NCBI GenBank assembly: GCA_017427415.1
Contig: JAFRSU010000084.1
Coordinates: 1 to 64,000, forward strand
Source of the DNA: Lachnospiraceae bacterium
Lineage (GTDB): Bacteria; Bacillota; Clostridia; Lachnospirales; Lachnospiraceae
Direction: 5' to 3'
DNA: 64,000 nt
The notes beneath the pieces are model-generated. The model was not told the origin of the DNA, made no database searches, and was given only the letters and a program-made list of their open reading frames with translations. A program made the translations under genes and the position numbers. Below, in pieces: positions 24,715-34,162 of the stretch; the stretch's first letter is position 1; the number at the start of each line of letters is the position of its first letter.

Positions 24715-25998
24715 ATGCAGAGAGAAAAAAAGGAAAGAACGCTTATACTGATAAGAGAAGTGATCGTAACGCAGACAAACCACTGGAGTCTGTTTGCACT
24801 TAGTTACGGTCTTTCCGTTATGCTTTCCGCTGCATATGATATACCGAGGCTTAACCTTCTTTTGTGGGGAGTAATGGGCTTAGGACTTATAGTCAATTAT
24901 TTTATAAGGCTTAAGACACGGAGGATGGGAATATCCATATTACTGCATTTCCTGGTATTTTTACTGATGTCGGTTACGGGACTTACCTGCTGGGAGTATC
25001 TGGCACTTCATGGCGGGTTTGCATTTTTCTACTGCCTTTTGTCTCTTGTTAAACAGTACGGCGGCCAAGAGCAGGAGGATGAAGCGTTCTCGATACCAGT
25101 CATAGCGATACTCATATGTGCGCCGTTCTTTGTGCTCACCCTTAACCAGTACGAGAATATCACGGGTATATACCGTAATCTCCTTATCTGCCTCTTCACC
25201 ATGTTCTTTATGCAGCATTATTTCGGCAGGTATGGAAGGTTTGTAAAGCTTAATGAACACAGTGCGGGCTTTTTCCCGAAGTCAGAGATCATGGGAGCGG
25301 GACTTAAGAACGTGATCATATATGTGGGTGTGTCTGCAGGTCTTTTTTTCGGTATCGCAAACATGAAGGCACTTACCGAGTTCGGGAATTTCTTAAAGGA
25401 TAAGCTCGGATATTGGATCAGATATATATTCAGGAAAATATTCGGTAACAAAGAGCCTGTAGAACAGGCTGTGGAAAGGCTTGATTATAACGATTATGAT
25501 TCGCTCACAGCGAAGATGGGACAGTTTGAGGTGCAGGAGGAATCCTTATTCAGCATCATCATACAGAAGATCATATGGTTCCTCATAATCATGCTCATTC
25601 TGTACGGATTGTACAAGTTTGTGAAGAAGATCCTCGGTCTCTTCAGTATGAAGCTTGATACTGAAGGAGTCATAGTGGACGAGCTTGTTATGGATGTCAG
25701 GGAAAGCTGCGAAAAATCCTCCATTAAAGAGAAAAAAGTAAGGGAGAAGAGATTTTTCCTTACACCGCGTGAAAAAGTGCGGCGGTTCTTCAGGTACTCG
25801 GCGAAAGAAAAATGCTACCGTATCTGTAAATCGGGCGATCCTGCAGCCCTTGGGTATAAGACCTCGGGAGAGTGCGGGAATGCGGTAGGAGTCCCCGAGC
25901 TTTCGGCTCTTTATGACAGGGCAAGATATTCTGAGGAAGAGATCACCGAGCAGGATGTCAGCGAGATGAAGAAAATATACGAGCGTCTGACCGATTAG
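24715..25998 (+). CDS. Multi-pass membrane protein with DUF4129-like tail
   Basis: A 427-residue protein with about five hydrophobic segments between residues 20 and 170, another near 200-215 and one at about 278-303, then a cytosolic tail. The end (RRFFRYSAKEKCYRICKSGD ... GVPELSALYDRARYSEEEIT) resembles the DUF4129 tail of TgpA-like proteins. The transglutaminase core usually found in the third gene of MoxR-DUF58 operons is missing, so this is a shortened version. It ends the operon before a strong terminator. Confidence 0.8.
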   Translation: MQREKKERTLILIREVIVTQTNHWSLFALSYGLSVMLSAAYDIPRLNLLLWGVMGLGLIVNYFIRLKTRRMGISILLHFLVFLLMSVTGLTCWEYLALHGGFAFFYCLLSLVKQYGGQEQEDEAFSIPVIAILICAPFFVLTLNQYENITGIYRNLLICLFTMFFMQHYFGRYGRFVKLNEHSAGFFPKSEIMGAGLKNVIIYVGVSAGLFFGIANMKALTEFGNFLKDKLGYWIRYIFRKIFGNKEPVEQAVERLDYNDYDSLTAKMGQFEVQEESLFSIIIQKIIWFLIIMLILYGLYKFVKKILGLFSMKLDTEGVIVDELVMDVRESCEKSSIKEKKVREKRFFLTPREKVRRFFRYSAKEKCYRICKSGDPAALGYKTSGECGNAVGVPELSALYDRARYSEEEITEQDVSEMKKIYERLTD

Positions 25999-26044
25999 TA
26001 GGTTTATTCATGTCCTTCATTTACTGATAAAGTTTTGAGTTTAT

Positions 26045-26088
26045 AAAGCACATCAGCAAAAATGGTGATGTGCTTTTTGCTTTTTTTT
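26045..26088 (+). terminator. Rho-independent terminator
   Basis: AAAGCACATCA (26045-26055) pairs with TGATGTGCTTT (26066-26076), followed by TTGCTTTTTTTT. Confidence 0.9.
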
Positions 26089-26160
26089 GTAACATATATT
26101 ATTGGTGATTTATGTCAAAAACATGCAGATATAAATATATATATGAAGGAGGAAAGAGGT

Positions 26161-27360
26161 TTGAAAATCGCAGTATTAGGAGCCGGAGCAATGGGCAGCA
26201 TGCTGGGTGCATATATGCAGCTTGGCGGTGCAGATGTTACATTGCTTGTAAGAAGAAAAGAATTGGCTGATAAGCTGACATCTCCCGGACTTGTTATGAG
26301 AAGCTATACGGGTGCGGACGGTGAGAAAACGGAAGTGGGTCCTATCCCCATGAAAGCAGCAACGGATTGTAACGGATTGGGTGAGATGGATGCCGTGCTT
26401 GTTATGGTAAAGGGGTGCGATACTAAGAGTGCACTGGAAGGTGCTGTTCCCATCATCGGAGAAAACACCAAGGTCATCACTCTTCAGAACGGTATCGGAA
26501 ACACTGATATCATTGAGGAAAGTGTTAAAAAAGAGAATATATATTACGGCTGTGTAAATATGTCAGCCATCATGTCGGCACCTGCAGTACTTGATACCGG
26601 TCTGTTCGGTGATGTAAATGTGGCATTCGGTTCTGTTGTAAAGGGTGATGAGCAGAAGAAATTCGGGGATGAGCTTACCGCTATTCTTACAGCAGGCGGA
26701 CTTAAGGCTGCATACTCGGATGATATTGATACAGAGGTATGGTACAAGCTCTTAGTAAATATTGCCGTTAACGCCGGCTGCGGACTGGTACGCTTAAGAG
26801 GCGGCGAGGCAGGTAACGACCAGGACTTCACATTGCTTGCAGTCGATATGCTGAAGGAAGCTATCGCAGTAGGTATGGCCAGCGGAGTAAAGCTTGATTT
26901 TAATTATTTCATGACTCATATACTTCCTGTAGCACGTAAGACCTCCGGACTTCATTATCCTTCCATGGCACAGGATATGCTCATGAAGAAGGCTCCCACA
27001 GAGATAGAGTTTATTAACGGTGCGATTGAACGTTTAGGAAAGAAGGCAGGTATCCCTACACCTGTCAATACCACCATTTCCAGACTTGTACGTACCATTG
27101 AGAGAAATTACGACAAGCAGTATAAGGATAAAACAGGTAAGACAGGTCCTTCGTTTAAGGTTAAGATAGCAGAGAAGTTCTGTAAGGGCTGCGGATATTG
27201 TATCAAGTATTGTCCGAAAAAGGTGCTTAAGGCTGAGGACACACTCAATGCAAAGGGCTATGTAAAGGTTAAGGTAGCAAGCGAGGCGGACTGCATCGGA
27301 TGTCTTTCATGCAGCACTGTATGTCCTGAAGCAGCAATTACCGTTATAAAGGAGGACTGA
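26161..27360 (+). CDS. Ketopantoate reductase-like protein fused to a 2[4Fe-4S] ferredoxin domain
   Basis: A 399-residue fusion. Residues 1 to about 315 are a PanE/ApbA-type reductase: the NAD(P)-binding start MKIAVLGAGAMGSMLGAY, LQNGIGN, and the catalytic-type Lys196 in WYKLLVNIAVNAGCGL. Residues about 335-399 are a bacterial ferredoxin with two clusters: Cys341, 344, 347, 351 and Cys378, 381, 384, 388. The next three genes encode the alpha, beta and gamma subunits of a 2-oxoacid:ferredoxin oxidoreductase, so the ferredoxin part supplies the usual delta subunit. PanE-family enzymes can also reduce 2-oxo acids to 2-hydroxy acids. The start is the TTG at 26161, 8 bases after AAGGAGG. Confidence 0.88.
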   Translation: MKIAVLGAGAMGSMLGAYMQLGGADVTLLVRRKELADKLTSPGLVMRSYTGADGEKTEVGPIPMKAATDCNGLGEMDAVLVMVKGCDTKSALEGAVPIIGENTKVITLQNGIGNTDIIEESVKKENIYYGCVNMSAIMSAPAVLDTGLFGDVNVAFGSVVKGDEQKKFGDELTAILTAGGLKAAYSDDIDTEVWYKLLVNIAVNAGCGLVRLRGGEAGNDQDFTLLAVDMLKEAIAVGMASGVKLDFNYFMTHILPVARKTSGLHYPSMAQDMLMKKAPTEIEFINGAIERLGKKAGIPTPVNTTISRLVRTIERNYDKQYKDKTGKTGPSFKVKIAEKFCKGCGYCIKYCPKKVLKAEDTLNAKGYVKVKVASEADCIGCLSCSTVCPEAAITVIKED

Positions 27361-27361
27361 C

Positions 27362-28441
27362 ATGGAAAAGAAGTTTATGAAGGGTAATGAAGCATTAGCT
27401 GAGGCTGCCGTAAGAGCAGGTGTCAGATTCTTCGCCGGATACCCTATAACTCCCCAGAACGAGGTACCTGAATACTTAAGCCGCAGATTGCCTGAGGTAG
27501 GCGGTGTATTCATTCAGGGTGAGAGCGAGATCGCTTCGATAAATATGGTATATGGTGCAGCCAGTACAGGTGTCAGGGCTATGACATCATCTTCAGGCCC
27601 CGGCCTTTCATTAAAGTGCGAAGGTATTTCATATCTTGCTGCAGCACAGCTTCCCGCATTGATAGTGGATGTAAGCCGCGGCGGCCCCGGACTCGGAAGC
27701 ATACAGCCTGCACAGTCAGACTATCTTATGGTAACAAAGGCATTAGGACATGGCGGACACAGGCTTATGGTATTTGCTCCTTCGACGCTGCAGGAGATCG
27801 TAGACCTTGTATATAACGCATTTGATTATGCAGAGCGCGACAGAAATCCCGTATGTCTCCTTATGGACGGTGTACTCGGAGCTATGATGGAGCAGGTAGA
27901 GCTTCCTCCCATGAAGGAGCCGAATCCCAAGGCTCAGTCCTCATGGACCATGGGCAGATGGGAAGGTGAGGAGAAGAGACAGTCACATCTTATCTCTCCC
28001 ATATATGAAGCAGGTCTTGAGGGATTAAATAAATCCTTTGCCGAGCGTACTAAGCGTTGGGAAAAAGAAGATGTAAAAGTTGAAGAGCTTTACTTAGAGG
28101 ATGCGGAGTATGTGGTAACCGCATACGGTATCGCAGCACGCGTAGTTAAGTCGGTAGTAGAGGACTTAAGAGCCGAAGGCGTAAAGATCGGTGTTATCCG
28201 TCCCATCACCTTATTCCCGTTCCCCAAGGAGAGCTTCAACAAGCTTGATTACGGTAAGGTAAAGGGTATCATTGATATAGAAATGGCTATCCCCGCTCAG
28301 ATGGGTGAGGATGTCAATGCAGCAGTAAAAGGAAGAGCTCCCGTATATGAGTATGGTCATTCGGGCGGCGTCTTACTTGATGATTATGATGTAAAGCAGG
28401 CTATAAAGAAGATCATAGCAGGCGGAGAGGAGGAGAAATAA
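27362..28441 (+). CDS. 2-oxoacid:ferredoxin oxidoreductase, alpha subunit
   Basis: A 359-residue KorA/VorB-type subunit (AGYPITPQNEVPEYLSRRLP, GESEIASINMVYGAASTGVR, TSSSGPGLSLKCEGISYLAA, SRGGPGLGSIQPAQSDYLM), with a C-terminal transketolase-like segment (VVTAYGIAARVVKSVVEDLR). With the beta and gamma subunits it oxidatively decarboxylates a 2-oxo acid to acyl-CoA and passes electrons to ferredoxin. The substrate (2-oxoglutarate, branched-chain or other) cannot be read from the sequence. It starts 1 base after the fusion gene with GGAGG inside that gene, and overlaps the beta-subunit start by 1 base (TAATG). Confidence 0.93.
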   Translation: MEKKFMKGNEALAEAAVRAGVRFFAGYPITPQNEVPEYLSRRLPEVGGVFIQGESEIASINMVYGAASTGVRAMTSSSGPGLSLKCEGISYLAAAQLPALIVDVSRGGPGLGSIQPAQSDYLMVTKALGHGGHRLMVFAPSTLQEIVDLVYNAFDYAERDRNPVCLLMDGVLGAMMEQVELPPMKEPNPKAQSSWTMGRWEGEEKRQSHLISPIYEAGLEGLNKSFAERTKRWEKEDVKVEELYLEDAEYVVTAYGIAARVVKSVVEDLRAEGVKIGVIRPITLFPFPKESFNKLDYGKVKGIIDIEMAIPAQMGEDVNAAVKGRAPVYEYGHSGGVLLDDYDVKQAIKKIIAGGEEEK

Positions 28442-29190
28442 TGAGTACATTATATGAGAGACCGAAGTCCATCCTCCCTACAGCGTCATCATACTGCCCC
28501 GGATGTCTGCATGCTACAGCTACCAAGATCATAGCTGAGGCTATAGATGAGTTAAAGGTAAGGGAAAAGGCTGTATATGTACTTCCGGTCGGCTGTTCCA
28601 CACAGGGTCTTGTTTCATGGGATCTTGATATCATCGGTTCGGCACACGGCAGAGCACCGGCTGTAGCAACCGGTATTAAAAGATGCCGTCCCGACTGTCT
28701 GGTATTCTGTTATCAGGGAGACGGAGATTTAGCTTCCATAGGACTTGCAGAGATTCTTTCGTGTGCAAACCGCGGTGAGAATATCACCATAATATTTGCA
28801 AACAATTCTATATTCGGTATGACCGGCGGGCAGATGGCACCTACCACACTGCTCGGACAGAAGGCGACCACAGCTGTAAACGGAAGAAACTTACTCGGTA
28901 CCGGATATCCCTTAAAGATGTGTGAGCTTATCAAAGAACTTGATGCGCCCCGCCTTGTTACACGTTGTACACTTCGTACACCTGCAGGCATAAAGCAGGC
29001 TAAGGCAGCCATTATCAAGGGCTTTAAGAATCAGCTTGAAAACAAGGGATTCTCATTTATCGAGCTCCTTACAAACTGTCCTACTACATGGCACTGTGAC
29101 CCTGTCACAAGCTTGGAATTCATGGAAAAGCAGACAGAGAAGTATTTTGAGTGCAAGACATTTGTGGACAAGGAAGAGAGGTTTGCTTAA
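28441..29190 (+). CDS. 2-oxoacid:ferredoxin oxidoreductase, beta (thiamine diphosphate-binding) subunit
   Basis: A 249-residue TPP-binding subunit: YCPGCLHATATKII, AHGRAPAVATGIKRCRPD, and the TPP/Mg motif GDGDLASIGLAEI ... NNSIFGMTGGQMAPTT, as in KorB/VorA. Together with the alpha subunit it forms the catalytic site. The ATG overlaps the stop of the alpha-subunit gene; the stop is directly followed by the start of the gamma subunit. It lacks its own 4Fe-4S domain, consistent with the ferredoxin being carried by the fusion protein. Confidence 0.93.
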   Translation: MSTLYERPKSILPTASSYCPGCLHATATKIIAEAIDELKVREKAVYVLPVGCSTQGLVSWDLDIIGSAHGRAPAVATGIKRCRPDCLVFCYQGDGDLASIGLAEILSCANRGENITIIFANNSIFGMTGGQMAPTTLLGQKATTAVNGRNLLGTGYPLKMCELIKELDAPRLVTRCTLRTPAGIKQAKAAIIKGFKNQLENKGFSFIELLTNCPTTWHCDPVTSLEFMEKQTEKYFECKTFVDKEERFA

Positions 29191-29982
29191 ATGAAATATT
29201 CATTACTTATATCAGGTACAGGCGGACAGGGTGTAATGTCAGCAGGAGCTTCTCTTGCCTCAACAGCCGCAGCGATCGGCTTTTCCACCTTTGTTCCGTG
29301 GTATGGAGCAGCTCAGCGCGGCGGTATAGCAAAATGTACCGTTATGCTTTCGGATAAGCCCATCCTTTCACCGCTTCCAGGCAAGTGCATGGGAATGATA
29401 GCCATGAGTGATGATGCATGCCAGAAGGGTCTTAGCGAGCTTGTTCCCGACGGACTCGTTATCAGGAACTCAAGCCGTGCCAAGAGCAAGATCAGAAGCG
29501 GCGGTGTATATCTTCTTGATGTTCCGGCAGATGATATGGCAAAAGAGATCGGTGATATCAGGATGGCCAACATGATCCTTATCGGAGCATTGCTTGGGTT
29601 TACCAAGATGCTTCCCAAAGAGATCGTGGTCGCAGGTCTTACCAAAAAGCTGGCAAGTAAGGGTGAGCTTGTGGTAATGGCTAACCAGAAGGCTTTAGAG
29701 GCCGGTTTTGAGTGGGGAGCAGATATGTCCCACGTTAAAAAGCTTGAGCCTAAGGCTGCATCCAATTCGAAGTACAGCATTGAGAAGACCACTGTCGGAG
29801 AGATACTTGATACGCCCAAACTTCGTGCGATCGTCGAGAAAATGTTCCCCCAGGTGCTCAATCATCCTTTGCTTGAAACAGGCAGAACCTTCAAATTCAT
29901 AGATGCCGTACCGTACATGAAGGATATGTTAAAGCCTGAGGATCTGGATAATTTCAGCGATGCATTGGAAGAAGTGGAATAA
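29191..29982 (+). CDS. 2-oxoacid:ferredoxin oxidoreductase, gamma subunit
   Basis: A 263-residue protein with a gamma-type catalytic domain (SGTGGQGVMSAGASLASTAA ... VPWYGAAQRGGIAKCTVMLS, residues 1-180) and about 80 extra C-terminal residues (VGEILDTPKLRAIVEKMFPQ ...) that I cannot assign. Gamma domains usually have about 180-190 residues, so the tail is an extension. Together with the upstream genes it completes the four-part enzyme. Confidence 0.9.
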   Translation: MKYSLLISGTGGQGVMSAGASLASTAAAIGFSTFVPWYGAAQRGGIAKCTVMLSDKPILSPLPGKCMGMIAMSDDACQKGLSELVPDGLVIRNSSRAKSKIRSGGVYLLDVPADDMAKEIGDIRMANMILIGALLGFTKMLPKEIVVAGLTKKLASKGELVVMANQKALEAGFEWGADMSHVKKLEPKAASNSKYSIEKTTVGEILDTPKLRAIVEKMFPQVLNHPLLETGRTFKFIDAVPYMKDMLKPEDLDNFSDALEEVE

Positions 29983-30034
29983 CGGACGGAAAATATTAGT
30001 TTAAAGGGGACGGCTTATATAGCCGTATAAATAA

Positions 30035-31771
30035 ATGTTAGGTTTCAGAAAAAAAGAGGATACAAGAGATATTTTCGAAAAGCTCTATAACGATGAGGCG
30101 GATGGAGCTGATACGATATTAAACTATTATGACGGGACCATGTGCGATGCTCTTTTCCGTGCGGCAGATATCTACTCCGGCTATATCGCATATGAATTCT
30201 TAGGCAGAAAAGTAACTTATAAGGGTATGCGCAAGCAGGTGGAACTGGCTGCAAAAGCGTTGAAAAACGCGGGACTTAAACCGGGTGAGTGTGTTACCAT
30301 AGCGCTTCCCAACTGTCCCCAGGCACTTGTTCTTTTATATGCCGTTAATCTTGCGGGCGGTGTAGCCAGCATGATACATCCCTTATCCTCAGAGCGGGAG
30401 ATTGAATACTACTTAAAGACCTCAAGGGCAGTAATGGTAGTAACGTTAGACCAGTTATTCGGAAAATTCGAAAACATTCTGGAGGCTTCGGAAGTAAGGC
30501 TTACCATCGTTACAGGTATCCAGGACGGACTTGTATTTCCGAAAAATGTGGCTTATAAAATGACAGCAGGCCGTAAAACGGCGAAGGTTGAAGAGACGGA
30601 GAGTATTATCAGATGGAATACCTTCCTTGATCTCGGAAAAGACTATGAAGGTCCTTTTGCTGAGAGCCGCCAGCCTCATGACCCTGCAGTCATACTTTTC
30701 TCAGGCGGAACTACAGGTACTACTAAGGGAGTTGTGCTTACCAACCACAATTTCAATTCCCAGGCCATCATGATAAAGGCTACCGTGCCGGTACTTACGC
30801 CCGGTGATAAGTTCATAGCCGCCATGCCGATGTTCCATGGGTTCGGACTTGGCATCTGTATCCACTGCATGCTGTATGCGGGAGCAGAGTCCATACTTAT
30901 ACCGAGGTTTACGGCTAAGAGCTATGTAAAGCTTATTTCAGAATCTAAGTGCTCATACTTTGCGGGAGTTCCCACATTGTTTGAAGCCATCTTAAGAGTA
31001 CCCAAGATCCACGGACTTGATTTCAGTCACTTAAAGGGTATATTTTCGGGAGGCGACAGTCTTTCACCCGAGCTTAAGGACAGGTTTGACAGATTTTTGG
31101 CCGAGCATAATTCTCCCGTACAGGTACGTGAGGGATACGGTGCAACAGAGACATTATCCGCCTGCTGCCTTTCACCGAAGGAAGGTGCGAAACGCGGCAG
31201 CATAGGATTCCCTTTTGCAGATATGTCGTTTAAGATCATTGACCATGATACGGGAAAAGAAATGAAGCCCGGCGAGACCGGAGAGATCATCATCAGCGGG
31301 CCTCTTATCATGAAGGAATATATAGGTAATCCCGAAGAGACGGCACAAACTCTCCGTACGGATGAGAACGGTGTTAAGTGGCTGTACACAGGCGATCTTG
31401 GCATGATAGATGAAGAAGGTTTTGTATTCTTCAAGGGACGTGCAAAGAGGATGATCATCGCATCGGGATACAATGTATATCCCAATCAGGTAGAGACCGT
31501 CTTAGAGGAGCATCCTAAGGTAGAGAAGGCTTGCGTCATCGGTGTAGCCGACAAGTACCGTATGCAGAAGATAAAAGCATTCATAGTGCTTAAGGAAGGT
31601 CAGTCTCCGGATGAAGATACAAAGAAGGAGCTTATCGAATACTGCAGGCAGAAATTCGCAAAATATGCTAAACCCAATGAGATAGAATTTCGTGATTCAC
31701 TTCCTCAGACCAAGATCGGAAAAACAGATTACCGTAAGCTTGAAGAGGAAGAAAAACAAAAAACCGCATAA
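30035..31771 (+). CDS. AMP-forming acyl-CoA synthetase/ligase
   Basis: A 578-residue ANL-superfamily ligase. The phosphate-binding motif is ILFSGGTTGTTKGVV, then GYGATETLSACCLS, TGDLGMIDEEGFVFFKGRAK and the C-terminal catalytic Lys in QTKIGKTDYRKLEE. It activates a carboxylic acid to acyl-AMP and then acyl-CoA; the chain length is unknown. It follows the oxidoreductase genes by about 50 bases without a terminator, so the acid handled is probably related to the oxidoreductase product. The ATG at 30035 has only a distant AAAGGGGA. Confidence 0.9.
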   Translation: MLGFRKKEDTRDIFEKLYNDEADGADTILNYYDGTMCDALFRAADIYSGYIAYEFLGRKVTYKGMRKQVELAAKALKNAGLKPGECVTIALPNCPQALVLLYAVNLAGGVASMIHPLSSEREIEYYLKTSRAVMVVTLDQLFGKFENILEASEVRLTIVTGIQDGLVFPKNVAYKMTAGRKTAKVEETESIIRWNTFLDLGKDYEGPFAESRQPHDPAVILFSGGTTGTTKGVVLTNHNFNSQAIMIKATVPVLTPGDKFIAAMPMFHGFGLGICIHCMLYAGAESILIPRFTAKSYVKLISESKCSYFAGVPTLFEAILRVPKIHGLDFSHLKGIFSGGDSLSPELKDRFDRFLAEHNSPVQVREGYGATETLSACCLSPKEGAKRGSIGFPFADMSFKIIDHDTGKEMKPGETGEIIISGPLIMKEYIGNPEETAQTLRTDENGVKWLYTGDLGMIDEEGFVFFKGRAKRMIIASGYNVYPNQVETVLEEHPKVEKACVIGVADKYRMQKIKAFIVLKEGQSPDEDTKKELIEYCRQKFAKYAKPNEIEFRDSLPQTKIGKTDYRKLEEEEKQKTA

Positions 31772-31775
31772 GATC

Positions 31776-31816
31776 AAAACCCCGTACCGTGTGATATGTG
31801 TACGGGGTTTTATGCT
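31776..31816 (+). terminator. Rho-independent terminator
   Basis: AAAACCCCGTAC (31776-31787) pairs perfectly with GTACGGGGTTTT (31800-31811); it ends the oxidoreductase-ligase operon. Confidence 0.9.
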
Positions 31817-31820
31817 TTTC

Positions 31821-31849
31821 TTGAAAAATGAAATGTAATGTGATATAAT
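31821..31849 (+). promoter_or_regulatory. Promoter of the patatin-like gene
   Basis: TTGAAA (31821-31826), 17 bases, TATAAT (31844-31849), directly after the terminator. Confidence 0.8.
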
Positions 31850-31882
31850 TTTGATGATTGTGATGAAAACGGAGGACGGTTT

Positions 31883-32731
31883 ATGCTCATAGACGGAGGT
31901 CTTGTACTCGAGGGAGGAGGCACCAGATGCCTTTTTTCGGCCGGGATACTTGACCGATTGCTGGAAAACCAAATATATTTTAAACATGTCTATTCTGTCT
32001 CTGCAGGAGCATATATCGGCATCAGTTATATTTCTAAACAGCCGGGATGGGCGAGAAGATCATTGCTTGAAACGGTTCCTACTAAGAAGCTCTTTTCGTG
32101 GTCTAATTTCTTTTTAAGAGGTTCGGTCATAAACATAAAGCTTATGTTTGATAAGATACCGAACGAGCTCCTGCCGATAGATTATGATGCGTTTTTTAGT
32201 TCGGGGCAGACACTTACCATGTGCCTTACGGATCTGAGGACCGGAGAACCGGTATATATCAATGAGTATCAGGATAAAAAGTATCTGATGGATATGTGCT
32301 GTGCATCCAATTCATTTCCGGTTATCAGCAGGACCAAGTTCGTGGACGGAAGACCTATGACCGACGGAGGAATGGCTGACGCTATCCCGATCAGAAAGGC
32401 TCTTTCGGACGGGGTGCAGAAGAATCTTATCATTCTTTCCCAGCAGAGCAGGTACAGAAAAGAATTGAAGACAAGTAAGCTGATCACTACCAGGTATTTC
32501 TGGCATAAAAATTTTGTGAAGACCATAAAGGAAAGACCTTACAAATATAATTCGGATCTTGATTTTGTGGAAGAACTTGTACATCAGGACCAGGCTATAG
32601 CTTTCTATCCGGAGATATCGCTTCCGAAGCTTATCACCAGAGATCCGGCTAAGCTTCGTGAATTGTATGACCATGGCTATGAGATGGGTCTTGAGGTAGT
32701 AAAAAAAGTAAAAGAATTTTTTAAATTTTAA
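31883..32731 (+). CDS. Patatin-like phospholipase
   Basis: A 282-residue protein. It has the oxyanion-type glycine motif LEGGGTRCLFSAGIL (residues 9-23), the nucleophile-elbow Ser in SVSAGA (about residue 40) and the catalytic Asp in DGG (TDGGMADAIPI), the patatin Ser-Asp dyad. The Gly before the nucleophile of the usual GXSXG is replaced by Ser. Members hydrolyse acyl esters, often phospholipids; the substrate is unknown. No signal peptide. GGAGG precedes the ATG. It is followed 9 bases later by a membrane protein gene. Confidence 0.88.
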   Translation: MLIDGGLVLEGGGTRCLFSAGILDRLLENQIYFKHVYSVSAGAYIGISYISKQPGWARRSLLETVPTKKLFSWSNFFLRGSVINIKLMFDKIPNELLPIDYDAFFSSGQTLTMCLTDLRTGEPVYINEYQDKKYLMDMCCASNSFPVISRTKFVDGRPMTDGGMADAIPIRKALSDGVQKNLIILSQQSRYRKELKTSKLITTRYFWHKNFVKTIKERPYKYNSDLDFVEELVHQDQAIAFYPEISLPKLITRDPAKLRELYDHGYEMGLEVVKKVKEFFKF

Positions 32732-32740
32732 GGTGAAATA

Positions 32741-34123
32741 ATGTTAAAAAAGCTTTTGCTGACATTAAAATACGGGGAGAAAAAAGCCAGAGCCGTTCTG
32801 TCAACCGTGCTGGTGTTGATAGTTGCGGGTCTTGTTCTTTTAATTTTGGGCATTACCGGGAGTTCACTCTTAATGCTCGGCGGCGGAGCCGTTCTTATGA
32901 TCGCAGGTTTGCTAGTGCTTTTCTCGTTTTCCTTTGTGGATATAGATGTCAGCATGGCAGATAAAGAAAAAAATACCGAAAAGCAGGATAAAAAGGATAA
33001 AAAAGATAAAGCGGACAAGACAGATGCCACACCGGTTACAGACAGTGAGGCTGCGTCTGAAGTGCCTGCAGGATTGGAGAATATCGATTTTTCCATGTTT
33101 GCCGATGATCTTTCGGATGTGGCTATAGGTGTGGAGGGTCTGGCACTTGGTTCTTTAGGTGATCTAAACCATTCAGGTGATGACAGCCTTTCCGGAACGG
33201 ACACATCTTCGTCAACTGATGATCCTGCCGCGACCGATGATAAGGATGCTCAGGAAACCACTGAACTTACCGAGGAACTGGTAAAAAAGGCCGAGAAAAT
33301 AAACTCGGAGCTTTCCGTGGATGTTACCGGTAAAAGGATCAGGCATGCTTCGGATATTGAGGATGCCTCCAAAGAAAACGGTGATAAAGGCGAAAAAGAG
33401 AAAGCAAAGCCTACACCTAAGCAGATAAAGGCCAGAAGAAAAATGCTTAAGGTCCGCAGGGATGACAGAAGATATACTCCTGTGTTCATAGATTCATGGA
33501 ATGAGGTATCCGCGCACAGGGTACCGGCATTTATACAGGATAAGGGTAAGACAGCCAATATCGTACTGGTTGAGAGTGCACTGCGTACCGAGCTTATGCC
33601 CATGAAGGAATTCCTGACCGTTACCTATAAAAAGAACGTGGAAGACCGTATGGCCGAAAGCTATGAAGAGATCAGGAATGACAAGGAAGTAGGCGGACTG
33701 TTCGGAGATCTGCTGCCATCTCTTTATCCCGGTCCCAATATGGATGATACGAGCGTTATGTACAAAAACCTGTATATCCTGGGCGGGAAGATAGCCGTTA
33801 CTCCCAGATCGTTAAGGAAGCTTTTCAATAAGTTTGATTTTGAGTTTAAGGTATTTGATTCATTAAACCTTAAAGGCAATTATTCGAAATACTTTAAGAG
33901 GGCTTACGAAAACAGGATATTCTGGACGGATAATGTTATTACCCAGAATGATTATCAGGAGAGGATAAGGGGCATTCTGCAGACCATGGTTGAAGATGAG
34001 GATATTTCGACAGCTGCTTTTGAGAATGACCTTGAAATGATGGTAAGGTTCAGTCTTATCACTAAGGAATATGCTGATTATTATTCGGCCAGAAAGACCG
34101 ATAAGATAAAGATCAGGATATGA
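32741..34123 (+). CDS. Hypothetical membrane protein with acidic linker
   Basis: A 460-residue protein that I do not recognise. Residues about 16-66 contain two adjacent hydrophobic segments, a Lys/Asp-rich charged stretch follows (about 70-105), then a disordered Asp/Ser/Thr-rich linker to about residue 200. A conserved-looking soluble domain from about 230 to the end contains RRDDRRYTPVFIDSWNEVSA and NKFDFEFKVFDSLNLKGNYS. The gene lies 9 bases after the patatin-like gene. The TM hairpin plus cytosolic domain suggests a membrane-anchored factor. Confidence 0.7.
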   Translation: MLKKLLLTLKYGEKKARAVLSTVLVLIVAGLVLLILGITGSSLLMLGGGAVLMIAGLLVLFSFSFVDIDVSMADKEKNTEKQDKKDKKDKADKTDATPVTDSEAASEVPAGLENIDFSMFADDLSDVAIGVEGLALGSLGDLNHSGDDSLSGTDTSSSTDDPAATDDKDAQETTELTEELVKKAEKINSELSVDVTGKRIRHASDIEDASKENGDKGEKEKAKPTPKQIKARRKMLKVRRDDRRYTPVFIDSWNEVSAHRVPAFIQDKGKTANIVLVESALRTELMPMKEFLTVTYKKNVEDRMAESYEEIRNDKEVGGLFGDLLPSLYPGPNMDDTSVMYKNLYILGGKIAVTPRSLRKLFNKFDFEFKVFDSLNLKGNYSKYFKRAYENRIFWTDNVITQNDYQERIRGILQTMVEDEDISTAAFENDLEMMVRFSLITKEYADYYSARKTDKIKIRI

Positions 34124-34162
34124 TATAACCTGGTCACAATATTTATTAAGGGGGAAGGTTTT

